64,000 nt of DNA from Limnohabitans sp. Rim8 (lineage in GTDB: Bacteria; Pseudomonadota; Gammaproteobacteria; Burkholderiales; Burkholderiaceae_C), in NCBI RefSeq assembly GCF_945901735.1, contig NZ_CAMDLM010000002.1, positions 171,396 to 235,395 on the forward strand. Reading direction: 5' to 3'. Shown piece after piece: positions 26,286-34,998 of the stretch. Within the stretch, counting starts at the first letter, position 1; the number at the start of each line of letters is the position of its first letter. The notes under the pieces are model-generated. The model was not told the DNA's origin, did no database searches, and saw only the letters and a program-made list of their open reading frames with translations. Made by a program: the position numbers and the translations under genes.

Positions 26286-28442
26286 TCAAGCGGGTTGCAG
26301 CCAACGTGTGGCCAAGCCTTGCCAACGGGCCCACAGGCGCTCGTGCAGCTTGGGGTTTTGCACCACTTCGGCGCGGTAAAACGACGGACACAAAGTGGCC
26401 GCATGTGCGTTTTCGCCGCACAGTCCGCAGCCCACGCAGCCATCGATCACAGTGGCCACCGGGTCCACCTTCAGCGGGTCGGGGTTGTCCTTGAGCGTGA
26501 GGGTAGGGCAACCCGACAGGCGGATGCAGGCGTGGTCGCCGTTGCACACGTCCTCGTCTACGCCGTATTTCACGCGTTCGACCCGCTCACCTTTGGACAG
26601 CAGCGAGGCCAGCCAGGGCTTGATGCGGCGCTGGCGCTCGAGCTGGCATTCGCCTTCGGCCACGATCACCTTCAGTCCCTGGAATTCGGTGGTGAAGGCC
26701 TCGGTCAGCGTGGCCTGCATCTGGCTGACTTCGTAAGTGTTCACCGTGCGCAGCCATTGCACGCCCAGGCCTTTGAGGGTGGACTCGATGGTCTGGTTGG
26801 TGTGCACCATGCTTTGGCGTTTGTCACCCGCCAGTTCTTTGGCGATGTCGGTCGGCGTGTTGATGATGTCTTGCGTGCCGGTGGCCGAGGTGTAGCCGTT
26901 CTTGAAGATCAGCAACACCGCGTCGTCGCCATTGAACAGCGCGCTTTGCACGCCGGTCAGCAAGCCGTTGTGCCAAAAACCGCCATCGCCCATGACCGAC
27001 AGCACGCGCCGCTTCATGAGCGGCGATACACCTGCCCGGCTGGCCAGGCTCATGCCATAGCCCAAGATGGAGTGACCAAAGGAAAACGGCTCGAAGGTGG
27101 CCAGCGCATGGCAGCCGATGTCACCCGCAATGTGCACCGGACCCACGTCAAGTTGGGCCAATTTGAGCGCAGAAAAAACCGGCCGCTCAGGGCAGCCAAT
27201 GCACATGCTCGGTGGCCGCGCTGGCACCGGGCTGCCCAGCAGGGTTTGCACTTGCTGGCGGCGCTCGCCATTGGTGGCCAGCCATTGCCGCGTGGCCTCG
27301 GGCACAGCGTCCGCTTGGTGGCGGTCCAAAAATTTCAGCATGCCCTGGGCCATGACTTCGGCGGTGTATTCGCCGCCCGAGGGCAGCATGTCTTTGCCAT
27401 GCAGCGGGGTTTGCAAGTCCAAGCGGCGCAGCATCAGGGCGAGTTCTTGCTCGATGTATTCGGGCTGGCCTTCTTCGAGCAACAGCACGGCCGACTTGTC
27501 CTTGCAAAAATTCACCAATTCATCGGGCACCAGCGGATACGTGACGTTGAGCACCAACACCGACAGGCTGGACACGCCAAAGGCGTCGGCCAGGTCGAAC
27601 TGCTGCAGGGTGCGCATCAGCGTGTTGTACAAACCGCCTTGCACGATCAGGCCCAGGTGGCGGTGGGTGTTGCCTTCAAAGTGCTCGTTCAGGCGCTGCT
27701 CGGTGATGTATTGGCGGGCGGCGGGCAGGCGGTGTTCGACTTTGCGCTTTTCTTGTGCAAAGGTCACCGGTGGGTGCGCCAGGCGCATGTAGTTGAAGCC
27801 TGCGGGTTCGTCCATCAAGTGTTTTTTGGACAGCTGGGGGGCCTGGTTGTCTTTGGCCACAAACTGGCCGCGCACATGGCAAGCGCGGATGCGCAGCTCC
27901 ATCATCACCGGCATGTTGGACGCTTCGGACAGCCTGAAACCGTGCTCCACCATGTTGACCATCTGGCCCAGTTCGGGCCGCGGGTCCAGCAGGCACATGC
28001 CCGACTTGAGCGCATAGGCGTGCGTGCGCTCCTGGATCACGCTGGCGCCTTCGCCATAGTCTTCGCCCACCACGATCAGCACGCCCCCGGTCACGCCGGG
28101 GGATGACAGATTGGACAGCGCATCGGCCGCCACGTTGGTGCCGACAATCGACTTCCAGGTCACCGCGCCGCGAATCGGGTAATGGATGGACGCGCCCAGC
28201 ATGGCGGCGGCGGAGGCTTCGTTGGAGCAGGCCTCCACATGCACACCCAGCTCGTCCATGTAGGGTCTGGCCTGCACCATCACATCGAGCAGGTGCGAGA
28301 CCGGCGCGCCTTGGTAGCCGCCCACATAGCTCACGCCCGACTGCAGCAGCCCCTTGGTGATGGCCAAAATGCCTTCGCCATGAAAGACTTCGCCTGTGCC
28401 CATGCGCAGGGCCTTGATTTCTTCGTGAAATGAAACTTCCAA
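26286..28442 (-). CDS. iorA: Indolepyruvate ferredoxin oxidoreductase alpha subunit
   Basis: A 718-residue protein with the IorA domain order: pyrimidine-binding thiamine-diphosphate domain, transketolase-like domain, PP-binding domain with MGDGGFWHNGLLTGVQSALF, and a C-terminal ferredoxin-like domain with CVGCGLCGENAHAATLC. It catalyses oxidative decarboxylation of aryl-pyruvates with CoA and ferredoxin. The start is a TTG at 28442 with GGAG six bases upstream; the next in-frame ATG would remove conserved N-terminal residues. The 187-bp region upstream, shared with a divergent Bug receptor, holds two palindromes. Confidence 0.9.
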   Translation of the reverse strand: MEVSFHEEIKALRMGTGEVFHGEGILAITKGLLQSGVSYVGGYQGAPVSHLLDVMVQARPYMDELGVHVEACSNEASAAAMLGASIHYPIRGAVTWKSIVGTNVAADALSNLSSPGVTGGVLIVVGEDYGEGASVIQERTHAYALKSGMCLLDPRPELGQMVNMVEHGFRLSEASNMPVMMELRIRACHVRGQFVAKDNQAPQLSKKHLMDEPAGFNYMRLAHPPVTFAQEKRKVEHRLPAARQYITEQRLNEHFEGNTHRHLGLIVQGGLYNTLMRTLQQFDLADAFGVSSLSVLVLNVTYPLVPDELVNFCKDKSAVLLLEEGQPEYIEQELALMLRRLDLQTPLHGKDMLPSGGEYTAEVMAQGMLKFLDRHQADAVPEATRQWLATNGERRQQVQTLLGSPVPARPPSMCIGCPERPVFSALKLAQLDVGPVHIAGDIGCHALATFEPFSFGHSILGYGMSLASRAGVSPLMKRRVLSVMGDGGFWHNGLLTGVQSALFNGDDAVLLIFKNGYTSATGTQDIINTPTDIAKELAGDKRQSMVHTNQTIESTLKGLGVQWLRTVNTYEVSQMQATLTEAFTTEFQGLKVIVAEGECQLERQRRIKPWLASLLSKGERVERVKYGVDEDVCNGDHACIRLSGCPTLTLKDNPDPLKVDPVATVIDGCVGCGLCGENAHAATLCPSFYRAEVVQNPKLHERLWARWQGLATRWLQPA

Positions 28443-28494
28443 AGTGCGCTCCTTGCGTTGTTGCAGTCCATAGACATTCTCTGTGGGCCATCTT

Positions 28495-28524
28495 ACTTAT
28501 AAGTTTATTCAATGGAATGAATAA
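28495..28524. promoter_or_regulatory. Paired palindromes between iorA and a Bug receptor gene
   Basis: ACTTATAAGT (28495-28504) is a perfect 10-bp palindrome. Directly next to it, TTATTCA (28505-28511) and TGAATAA (28518-28524) form a perfect 7-bp inverted repeat with a 6-base spacer. Both lie in the AT-rich centre of the divergent intergenic region. No regulator gene is adjacent, so the binding protein, if any, is unknown. Confidence 0.4.
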
Positions 28525-28629
28525 CGTTCATGCGCCAAAGATATGAGATGTGGCCAGTCATCTTGGTTACAGCAGACCCCGCTGTCAGACGCCACCATGC
28601 GGCATCCCCCAACCAACAGGAGTCGAGAC

Positions 28630-29613
28630 ATGAGCAGCAGACGACAGTGGATTCAATGGGCCGGCCTGGGTGCCGCTTCGCTGGGTGTGATGGGCCGTGC
28701 ATGGGCCGGGCCATTCCCTGAAAAGCCGATCAAAATGATCGTGCCCTACCCGGCAGGCGGCGGTGCTGACCAGTGGGCTCGAATTGTGGCGGGCAAGGCC
28801 GAAAAATTGTTGGGGCAACCCATCGTGATGGATTACAAGCCCGGTGCCAGCACCACCATTGGCGCTGATGCTGCCGCCAAAGCGCCCGCCGATGGCTACA
28901 CCGTGCATTTGATTGACAGCACCGCTTTTGCCTACGTGCCCAACATGCGCAAAGTGTCTTATGACCCGCTCAAATCCTTCACGCCTTTGGTCCATTTGGG
29001 CGACTTGCCATTTGTGTTGGTGGCCCACCCTTCTGTGCCTGTTCGCAATCTGCAAGAACTGATTGCCTTTGCCAAAGCCAACCCCAACAAACTCAATTGC
29101 GCCAGCGCCGGGGTGGGTTCACCGCACCACTTGATTGCCGAAATCTTCAAGCAACGCGCAGGCATCTCCATGAACCATGTGCCCTACAAGGGGGCTGCTC
29201 AGTACATCGCCGATTTGTTGGGCGGGCAGGTGGACTTGGCCGTTTCAACCTTGGGGCCGGCCATGCCGCACATCCAAACAGGTCGCTTCCGTGCTTTGGC
29301 TGTGTCCACCGGCAAGCGTTCAAGCACCATGCCCGATGTCCCTACCATTGCCGAGCAAGGGTTTGAGGGCTTTGATGAAAAACCCTGGAATTGTTTTGTG
29401 ACCAACGCCGGTGTGCCTGCCGAAGCCCTGGACCGCTTGCGCTCAGCCTTTCGCGCCACGCTGGATGACCCTGAGGTGATTCAGGCTTTGCGCAAGACAG
29501 GTGTGGAGGAAATCGGACGCATGCCCCTGGCCCAAATCAGTGAGCAAATGCGGCTGGACAACCTGAAGTGGGGCGATGTGATTCGCCGCGCCAAAATCAC
29601 CATGGACAGTTGA
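28630..29613 (+). CDS. Bug/TctC-family periplasmic solute receptor
   Basis: A 327-residue receptor. The signal peptide starts SSRRQWIQWAGLGAASLG, with a twin arginine that could direct Tat export, and cleavage is likely after RAWA. It continues PEKPIKMIVPYPAGGGADQW and APADGYTVHL. AGGAG lies eight bases before ATG 28630. It is divergent from iorA and is followed 36 bases later by a convergent CoA transferase gene. No tctAB genes are present. Confidence 0.92.
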   Translation: MSSRRQWIQWAGLGAASLGVMGRAWAGPFPEKPIKMIVPYPAGGGADQWARIVAGKAEKLLGQPIVMDYKPGASTTIGADAAAKAPADGYTVHLIDSTAFAYVPNMRKVSYDPLKSFTPLVHLGDLPFVLVAHPSVPVRNLQELIAFAKANPNKLNCASAGVGSPHHLIAEIFKQRAGISMNHVPYKGAAQYIADLLGGQVDLAVSTLGPAMPHIQTGRFRALAVSTGKRSSTMPDVPTIAEQGFEGFDEKPWNCFVTNAGVPAEALDRLRSAFRATLDDPEVIQALRKTGVEEIGRMPLAQISEQMRLDNLKWGDVIRRAKITMDS

Positions 29614-29648
29614 ATGGGCGGGTTTGGCCTTCGGCATGCGCGCTGACT

Positions 29649-30872
29649 TCAGGCTTGGGGTCGCGCCTTGTCGCGGTGCTGATCAAACACCGCGCCTTGC
29701 TGGAACAAAGCCTCGGTGTCTTGGGCTGAATAGCCAAGTTGGGCCAGCACCGAAGCTGTGTGTTGGCCCAGCCAAGGCGCCGGCGTGCGAATGCTGCCCA
29801 GTGCACCACTGGATTTGATGGGCAAACCCAAGGTCTTCATCGGGCCAATGATGGGGTGATCGATGTCATGCACCATTTTCCGGGCCAGGACATGGGGGTC
29901 TTTCAGGGTTTGCTCGTACCCAAAAACCGGACCGCCAGGGATGCCCACGGCATCCAGCAGCGCCACCCAGTGGGCCGTCGTTTGTTGCGTGGTGACCGAT
30001 TCAATGTCGCGTTCTAGCGCATCCACATGCTTGACCCGCAGGGCCTGTGTGCGGTAGTCCGGGCGTTCAAGCCAGTCGGGTTGGGCGAGGACTTTTTCAC
30101 AAAAAGCCACCCACATTTTGTGCGTGCCTGCCCCCACGGTCACATACCCGTCTTGTGTGCGATAGGCTTGGTAGGGTGCAGAGCGTCTGTGCCGTGTGCC
30201 TGTGGCGGTGGGGATTTCGCCCGAGCCAAAAAATGCCCCGAATTCCCAAGGGGTCCAGGCCAGCCCAGCTTCCAGCAAAGAGGTCTCCAGGTACTGGCCT
30301 TCGCCAAAACGCAGCTTGCCGATCAGGGCACCCAAAATCCCCGACAGGGCGGTGACGCCGCTGGCAATGTCGTTCATGGCAATGCCCACTTTGGCTGGGC
30401 GGCCGCCGGGCTCGCCGGTCATCATCATGATGCCCGACATGCCTTGCGCAATGATGTCGTAGCCGCCTTTTTGGCCATAGGGTCCGGTCTGGCCAAAGCC
30501 CGACATGGACGCGTAAATCACACCCGGGTTGTGCGCGCGAATGCTCTCGTAGTCCAGCCCCATGCGCTTGACCACACCGGGTCGGAAGTTTTCCATCACG
30601 ATGTCGGCCTGTGCAGCCAACTGGTGGGCGATCTTGAGAGCAGCTGGGTCTTTCAGGTTCAGGGCGATGCTTTGTTTGTTGCGGTTGAGCACCGCAAAAC
30701 AATACGACTCGCCATTGACCTGGGGCTCAAATTGGCGAGAGGTGTCGCCTTTGTCGGCGTTTTCGAGTTTGATGACATCGGCCCCCATGTCCGCCAGGAC
30801 CATGCTGCAGTAAGGGCCAGCCAGAACGTTGGTCAAATCCAGAACACGCAGGTCAGACAAGGGCAGTTTCAT
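29649..30872 (-). CDS. CaiB/BaiF-family (class III) CoA transferase
   Basis: A 407-residue class III CoA transferase. It begins LPLSDLRVLDLTNVLAGPYC, the family N-terminus, and has the GGYDIIAQGMSG segment, where the aspartate is the expected covalent catalytic residue, followed by GIAMNDIASG. It moves CoA between carboxylic acids without ATP. The enoyl-CoA hydratase gene lies 31 bases upstream on the same strand, so the two likely act in one acyl-CoA pathway. The substrate pair is unknown. Confidence 0.92.
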   Translation of the reverse strand: MKLPLSDLRVLDLTNVLAGPYCSMVLADMGADVIKLENADKGDTSRQFEPQVNGESYCFAVLNRNKQSIALNLKDPAALKIAHQLAAQADIVMENFRPGVVKRMGLDYESIRAHNPGVIYASMSGFGQTGPYGQKGGYDIIAQGMSGIMMMTGEPGGRPAKVGIAMNDIASGVTALSGILGALIGKLRFGEGQYLETSLLEAGLAWTPWEFGAFFGSGEIPTATGTRHRRSAPYQAYRTQDGYVTVGAGTHKMWVAFCEKVLAQPDWLERPDYRTQALRVKHVDALERDIESVTTQQTTAHWVALLDAVGIPGGPVFGYEQTLKDPHVLARKMVHDIDHPIIGPMKTLGLPIKSSGALGSIRTPAPWLGQHTASVLAQLGYSAQDTEALFQQGAVFDQHRDKARPQA

Positions 30873-30903
30873 AGGAGGGCTTTCGTGAATCGGCTAGAAA
30901 GTT

Positions 30904-31701
30904 TCAGCGGCCAGTGAACACCGGCTTGCGTTTTTCCATGAAGGCGGTACGGCCTTCGGTGAAGTCGGCGCTGTTGAAGCACTGCGCCACCAATTCGTCG
31001 CACAGGGCCAGATTGCGCAAAGCTTCGTCTTTGACGATTTCGCCCACAATGGTTTTGATGGACGCCACGGTCATGGGCGCATTGGCCGCAATGGTGTCGG
31101 CATAGTGCTGTACAAAGCCGAGCAATTCATCTTTGGGCACCATGCGGTTGATCAAGCCCATGCTTTGCGCCTCCACGGCACTGAATTGACGCGCGGTAAA
31201 AAAGATTTCTTGCGCAAACGACGGACCCACCACGTCCACCAGTTTGCGCACGCCATCGAATTCGTAGCCCAGCCCCAGTTTGGCTGCGGGCACCGCAAAT
31301 CGCGCGTTGTCGGCCGCAATGCGAATATCACAGTTCAAAGCCACGCCCACGCCACCTCCGATGCAATAGCCCTGAATCATGGCCAAGGTGGGTTTGTTGA
31401 GTTTTTTCAGGGCCTGCGTGCCTCGTTCGGCCACTTCGTCGTAATGGCGGGTGGCCTGCGCCGAGTCACGTTGCTCGGCAAACTCCGAGATGTCAGCGCC
31501 CGAAATAAAAGCTTTATCGCCTGCGCCATGCACCACCACCACGCGAATGTCGTCATCGCGCGCAAAGTCGTTTGCAATGTCTGCCAGTCCCTGCCACATC
31601 TCCAGTGACACGGCGTTGTGGCGGGCCGGGTTGTTGAAGGTGATCCAGCCCACATGTTGGTCTTTGCGGGCGATCATCTTGTCGGTTTTCAAAAGGCACA
31701 T
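30904..31701 (-). CDS. Enoyl-CoA hydratase/isomerase family protein
   Basis: A 265-residue crotonase-fold protein. The oxyanion-hole segments AFISGADISEFA and IQGYCIGGGVGVALNCDIRI are clear. The usual catalytic glutamate position in the second segment region is hard to assign (GLGYEFDG follows), so hydratase activity is probable but not certain. GGAG sits eight bases before ATG 31701. It is divergent from a LysR gene across about 200 bases and co-directional with the CoA transferase. Confidence 0.88.
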   Translation of the reverse strand: MCLLKTDKMIARKDQHVGWITFNNPARHNAVSLEMWQGLADIANDFARDDDIRVVVVHGAGDKAFISGADISEFAEQRDSAQATRHYDEVAERGTQALKKLNKPTLAMIQGYCIGGGVGVALNCDIRIAADNARFAVPAAKLGLGYEFDGVRKLVDVVGPSFAQEIFFTARQFSAVEAQSMGLINRMVPKDELLGFVQHYADTIAANAPMTVASIKTIVGEIVKDEALRNLALCDELVAQCFNSADFTEGRTAFMEKRKPVFTGR

Positions 31702-31897
31702 GAAAGGATCTCCATGTCAAATGATTGCCAGTATGGGCTGCATCCAGGGGCCTGGCGGTTGCCCTTGTGACAGGACGGGGTGCGCATTGCCGTGGTGTGG
31801 CCGAATGGGCAGGTGGTTCCTGTGGTTCAGATTTTGAAGCAGGAGAATGTGGTTTTGTATAAGCTGATTAAATGTTTTAAAAATTGGCATGCATTGA

Positions 31898-32836
31898 ATG
31901 AATATCAAAGACTTGGATTTGAACCTCTTGCGCTTGTTTGATGCCGTTTGGCGCTGCCGCAGCGTGAGCCTGGCCGCTCAGCAGCTGGGCATGTCGCAAC
32001 CTGCGGCCAGCCAAGGGCTGGCGCGTTTGCGGGCCGTGTTGGGCGATGCCTTGTTTGAGCGCAGCGGCTCGGGCGTGCGGCCCACGCCGCGTGCCGACCG
32101 GCTGGCGCAGGGGGTGCAAATGGCCTTGGCCACGATCGAAGAGGCGCTGAATGCGTCACAGGTGTTTGACCCGCAGCGTTCAGTGCGTGTGCTGCGCGTG
32201 CACCTGAGCGACATTGGCGAAGCGCGTTTTTTACCAGAGCTGGTGCTGGCCTTGCAGCGCCTGGCGCCGGGCATGCGGCTCGAGGCCAGGCCTGTGCCGC
32301 ACCATCAAATTGGGGCGGCCTTGGACAGCGGCCAGTTGGACCTGGCGATCGGTTTCTTGCCCGAGGTGGTCGACACTTTGCAGCAGCCCTTGCTGAGCGA
32401 CCGCTATGTGGTGCTGATGCGCCAGGGCCACCCGGTGGCCAAGCGATGGGGCCAGTTGCCAAAAAAAGCTGGGGCGTCTGCCGATGCAACGCACGCCTTG
32501 TTGGCCGAGCTGGAATTTGCTGCCGTTCGCACGCACGCCGACACCCTGCGTATTTTGGAGCTGATGCATTGGCAACACCGCCTGCGCCTGACGGTGAGCC
32601 ATTTCTTGTCACTGCCTGGCATCGTGCGCAGCAGCGATCTGGCGGTGCTCATGCCGCGCAATTTTGCACAAGGCTTTGCGCAGGCCGGCGCGCTGGCCAT
32701 CATTGAGCCCGATTTGCCCTTGCGCGATTTCACCGTGTCCATGCACTGGAGTCAGCGCTTTGACAAAGACCCGTGCCTGCAGTGGTTGCGTGTCATCGTG
32801 GACCAATTGTTCAGCACCCGCAGCCCCACACCATGA
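31898..32836 (+). CDS. LysR-family transcriptional regulator
   Basis: A 312-residue LysR protein whose N-terminus (NIKDLDLNLLRLFDAVWRCR, then LGMSQPAASQGLARLR) belongs to the NodD/NahR-like branch that often controls aromatic or CoA-ester catabolism. The effector domain includes LDLAIGFLPEV. It is divergent from the enoyl-CoA hydratase/CoA transferase pair and is their likely regulator. Its stop overlaps the start of the thioredoxin-like gene by four bases. Confidence 0.9.
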   Translation: MNIKDLDLNLLRLFDAVWRCRSVSLAAQQLGMSQPAASQGLARLRAVLGDALFERSGSGVRPTPRADRLAQGVQMALATIEEALNASQVFDPQRSVRVLRVHLSDIGEARFLPELVLALQRLAPGMRLEARPVPHHQIGAALDSGQLDLAIGFLPEVVDTLQQPLLSDRYVVLMRQGHPVAKRWGQLPKKAGASADATHALLAELEFAAVRTHADTLRILELMHWQHRLRLTVSHFLSLPGIVRSSDLAVLMPRNFAQGFAQAGALAIIEPDLPLRDFTVSMHWSQRFDKDPCLQWLRVIVDQLFSTRSPTP

Positions 32837-33156
32837 GCACTTTCAAACCTTATTTGAGCGCCATCGAAGCCCCCAGTCTGGCCGATGTGCACGCCTGGCA
32901 GGGCCTGACCCTGCTGGAATTTGGCACCGAGTGGTGCGGCCACTGCCGCGCTGCGCAGCCCTTGATCGCGCAGGCTTTGTCCCTGCAGCCGCACTGGCAG
33001 CACTGCAAAGTCGAAGACGGCCCCGGCCGCCCTTTGGGCCGCAGCTACCGCGTCAAGCTGTGGCCCACACTGGTTTTGTTGCGCGATGGCAAGGAGGTGG
33101 GGCGGCTGGTGCGGCCTTCGGGGGCGGATATGGCGGCGGCGCTGGCAGGGAAATGA
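32833..33156 (+). CDS. Thioredoxin-family protein
   Basis: A 107-residue thioredoxin fold. The active site EWCGHCRAAQPL places redox cysteines at 35 and 38 (CGHC, as in protein disulfide isomerases), and the cis-proline lies in KLWPTLVLL. No signal peptide is seen, so it is cytoplasmic. The start overlaps the LysR stop (ATGA), which suggests coupled translation. The natural partner is unknown. Confidence 0.9.
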   Translation: MSTFKPYLSAIEAPSLADVHAWQGLTLLEFGTEWCGHCRAAQPLIAQALSLQPHWQHCKVEDGPGRPLGRSYRVKLWPTLVLLRDGKEVGRLVRPSGADMAAALAGK

Positions 33157-33546
33157 AGTTGAGCGCCTGAAACCGATGAGTCATTGCATTTATCCCCAGT
33201 TTTGCTTCCGGCAAAACGGCATGCAGTTCATCGTGAGTGGGTGTTGGTGGTCTGGTCGCTTGCACTTGACAGGGCCATTTTTTAGACTTGAATCCCAGTC
33301 GTTTGTCGCGCTGATAGAGCCTATCTTCGCCCCGGTCATTAGGGTTTTCATGTGTGTCTCTGCTGGGACAAGAGTTGCCAATGCCCGCCGATAGGATGCT
33401 TTTGCCATGAGTCGCTTGGCTGAAAAGTGGAAGACTCAAGGTGCTGCTCAATGAATGCATTGGGTGCGTTTGAACCTGATCGATGCGCACTGTTGGCATA
33501 TCGGCTCAGGGGTGTGCGGACAGTTCAAAAATCTAGGAGACAAGTG
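33157..33546. other. 390-base intergenic region upstream of the branched-chain ABC operon
   Basis: I find no convincing gene here. Short open frames on both strands lack recognisable features and ribosome sites. The region is more AT-rich around 33230-33330 than its neighbours and probably holds the promoter of the ABC operon. The last bases carry the ribosome site (AGGAG) of the binding-protein gene. Confidence 0.6.
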
Positions 33547-34851
33547 ATGAAACGAAACAAACTGTTGGTGAAGTTGTCAGCGGTCGGTGCGGCCATGTTG
33601 CTTGGTGCTGGTTTGTCCAGTCAAGCGCAGGCTCAGGAAACATTTCGCGTCGGAATTGTGAGCTTTCTCTCGGGGCAGGCGGCGGACAGCTTCGGCATTC
33701 CGGCGGTCAATGGTGCCAAGTTGTTGGTCGAAGCCTTCAACAACGGTCAGGCCCCTGCGCCCTACAACGCCAAGGGCTTTGGCGGCATGAAGATCGAAGC
33801 CATCTACGTCGATGAAGCCGGAGGTGCGACCAAGCAGGTGCAGGAAATGCGCAACCTGTATGACCGCGAGAAGGTGGATGCTGTGGTGGGTTACGTGGGA
33901 TCAGGCGACTGTCTGGCTGTGGCTCCTGTGGCCGAGGAAATGAAGCGTTTTCTGATCCTCTACGACTGCGGAACACCTCGCATTTTTGAAGAGCGCGATT
34001 ACAGCTACGTGTTCCGCACCGCAGCGCACGCGGCCATGGACAACGTGTCGCTTGGCCTTTACCTCAAGGCCAAAAACGTCAAAGTCGACTCCATCAACTA
34101 CATCAACCAAGACTATGCTTGGGGGCACGATTCGCTCAAAGATTTCCAGCTGACAGCCGAGCAACTGTTCCCGCAATCCAAGACGGGGCAGGACCTTCGG
34201 CCCAAGTTCGGTGCAGGCCAGTACGGCACCGAAATCTCTTCTTTGCTGTCCTCACCGGCCACCGTCACGCACTCCAGTTTGTGGGGTGGCGATCTGCAGT
34301 CATTCATTTTGCAAGCGGCTCCGCGCGGTGTGATGCGTCGCTCGCAGCTGATCTTGTCTGCGGGTGACCATGTGCTGCCGGGTTTGGGCAACAAGATGCC
34401 CGATGGCGTGATTTTGGGGGCTCGTGGTGCTTACGGTTTGATGTCGCCTGACACACCGCTGAACCGCTGGTGGTTCAAGTTGTACGAGGACCGCGAGAAG
34501 GTGATTCCCGTGCAGGCCCCCTACCGCATGGCCCAAGGCCTGATGGGTTTGAAGCTGGCAGTTGAAAAGGCCATGGCGGCCAACGGCGGCAAGAAACCCA
34601 ATCACGAGCAACTGGCTGCCGCCATGCGAGGCCTGTCGTGGGAGTCGCCTGCTGGAATGATCCGCATGGTCAATGGCAAGGGCCATCAGGCGATTCAGGA
34701 CACGGCGATTGGTCGCACCAAGTTCAACCCTGAAAAGAAGCGGGTTGATCTGGTGGACATCATGCGATTCCCAGCCGAGTGCGTGAATCCACCTGCCAAC
34801 ATGAAAACCGAAGACTGGATCAAAAGCGGCTTCAAGGGCGCCAAGTGCTGA
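33547..34851 (+). CDS. ABC transporter substrate-binding protein, branched-chain amino acid type
   Basis: A 434-residue periplasmic binding protein. The signal peptide (MKRNKLLVKLSAVGAAMLLG...QAQA) is cleaved near residue 29; the mature protein begins TFRVGIVSFLSGQAADSFG, the family I receptor start. It is longer than LivJ and resembles receptors for aromatic or other carboxylates within this family. The AGGAG ribosome site lies just upstream. It heads an operon with both permeases, both ATPases and an acyl-CoA ligase, so a carboxylic acid substrate that is then activated to CoA is likely (inference). Confidence 0.9.
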   Translation: MKRNKLLVKLSAVGAAMLLGAGLSSQAQAQETFRVGIVSFLSGQAADSFGIPAVNGAKLLVEAFNNGQAPAPYNAKGFGGMKIEAIYVDEAGGATKQVQEMRNLYDREKVDAVVGYVGSGDCLAVAPVAEEMKRFLILYDCGTPRIFEERDYSYVFRTAAHAAMDNVSLGLYLKAKNVKVDSINYINQDYAWGHDSLKDFQLTAEQLFPQSKTGQDLRPKFGAGQYGTEISSLLSSPATVTHSSLWGGDLQSFILQAAPRGVMRRSQLILSAGDHVLPGLGNKMPDGVILGARGAYGLMSPDTPLNRWWFKLYEDREKVIPVQAPYRMAQGLMGLKLAVEKAMAANGGKKPNHEQLAAAMRGLSWESPAGMIRMVNGKGHQAIQDTAIGRTKFNPEKKRVDLVDIMRFPAECVNPPANMKTEDWIKSGFKGAKC

Positions 34852-34879
34852 TCTGAGTCGATCAACGACTTTGCGCATT

Positions 34880-34924
34880 CGTCAGCGTTGTGCCCCTTTG
34901 TTCGCAAAGGGGCACGAACTGACG
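34880..34924 (+). terminator. Long hairpin between receptor and livH
   Basis: GTGCCCCTTTG (34890-34900) pairs perfectly with CAAAGGGGCAC (34905-34915) around a TTCG tetraloop. An outer CGTCAG/CTGACG pair (34880-34885, 34919-34924) extends the stem. No T-run follows. Such hairpins after a receptor gene commonly stabilise its mRNA so that the receptor is made in excess over the membrane subunits. Confidence 0.7.
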
Positions 34925-34938
34925 CGTGAGTTGTCCCT

Positions 34939-34959
34939 GCCGGCACCTAGGGTGCCGGC
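34939..34959 (+). terminator. Second hairpin between receptor and livH
   Basis: GCCGGCACC (34939-34947) and GGTGCCGGC (34951-34959) are perfect arms with a three-base loop, followed by CCCGTTTTC. With the preceding hairpin it probably limits read-through from the receptor gene into livH. Confidence 0.6.
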
Positions 34960-34998
34960 CCCGTTTTCAGCGATCCTCCACCTGGGGCGGAATCCCAT

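Noticed and set aside
26064..28106. Long plus-strand frame (about 680 codons) across iorB/iorA
   Set aside because: Antisense to iorA and iorB, His/Gln/Ala-rich composition with no family motif.
33157..33546. Small genes in the intergenic region before the ABC operon
   Set aside because: Candidate frames on both strands lack ribosome sites, codon bias and recognisable motifs.
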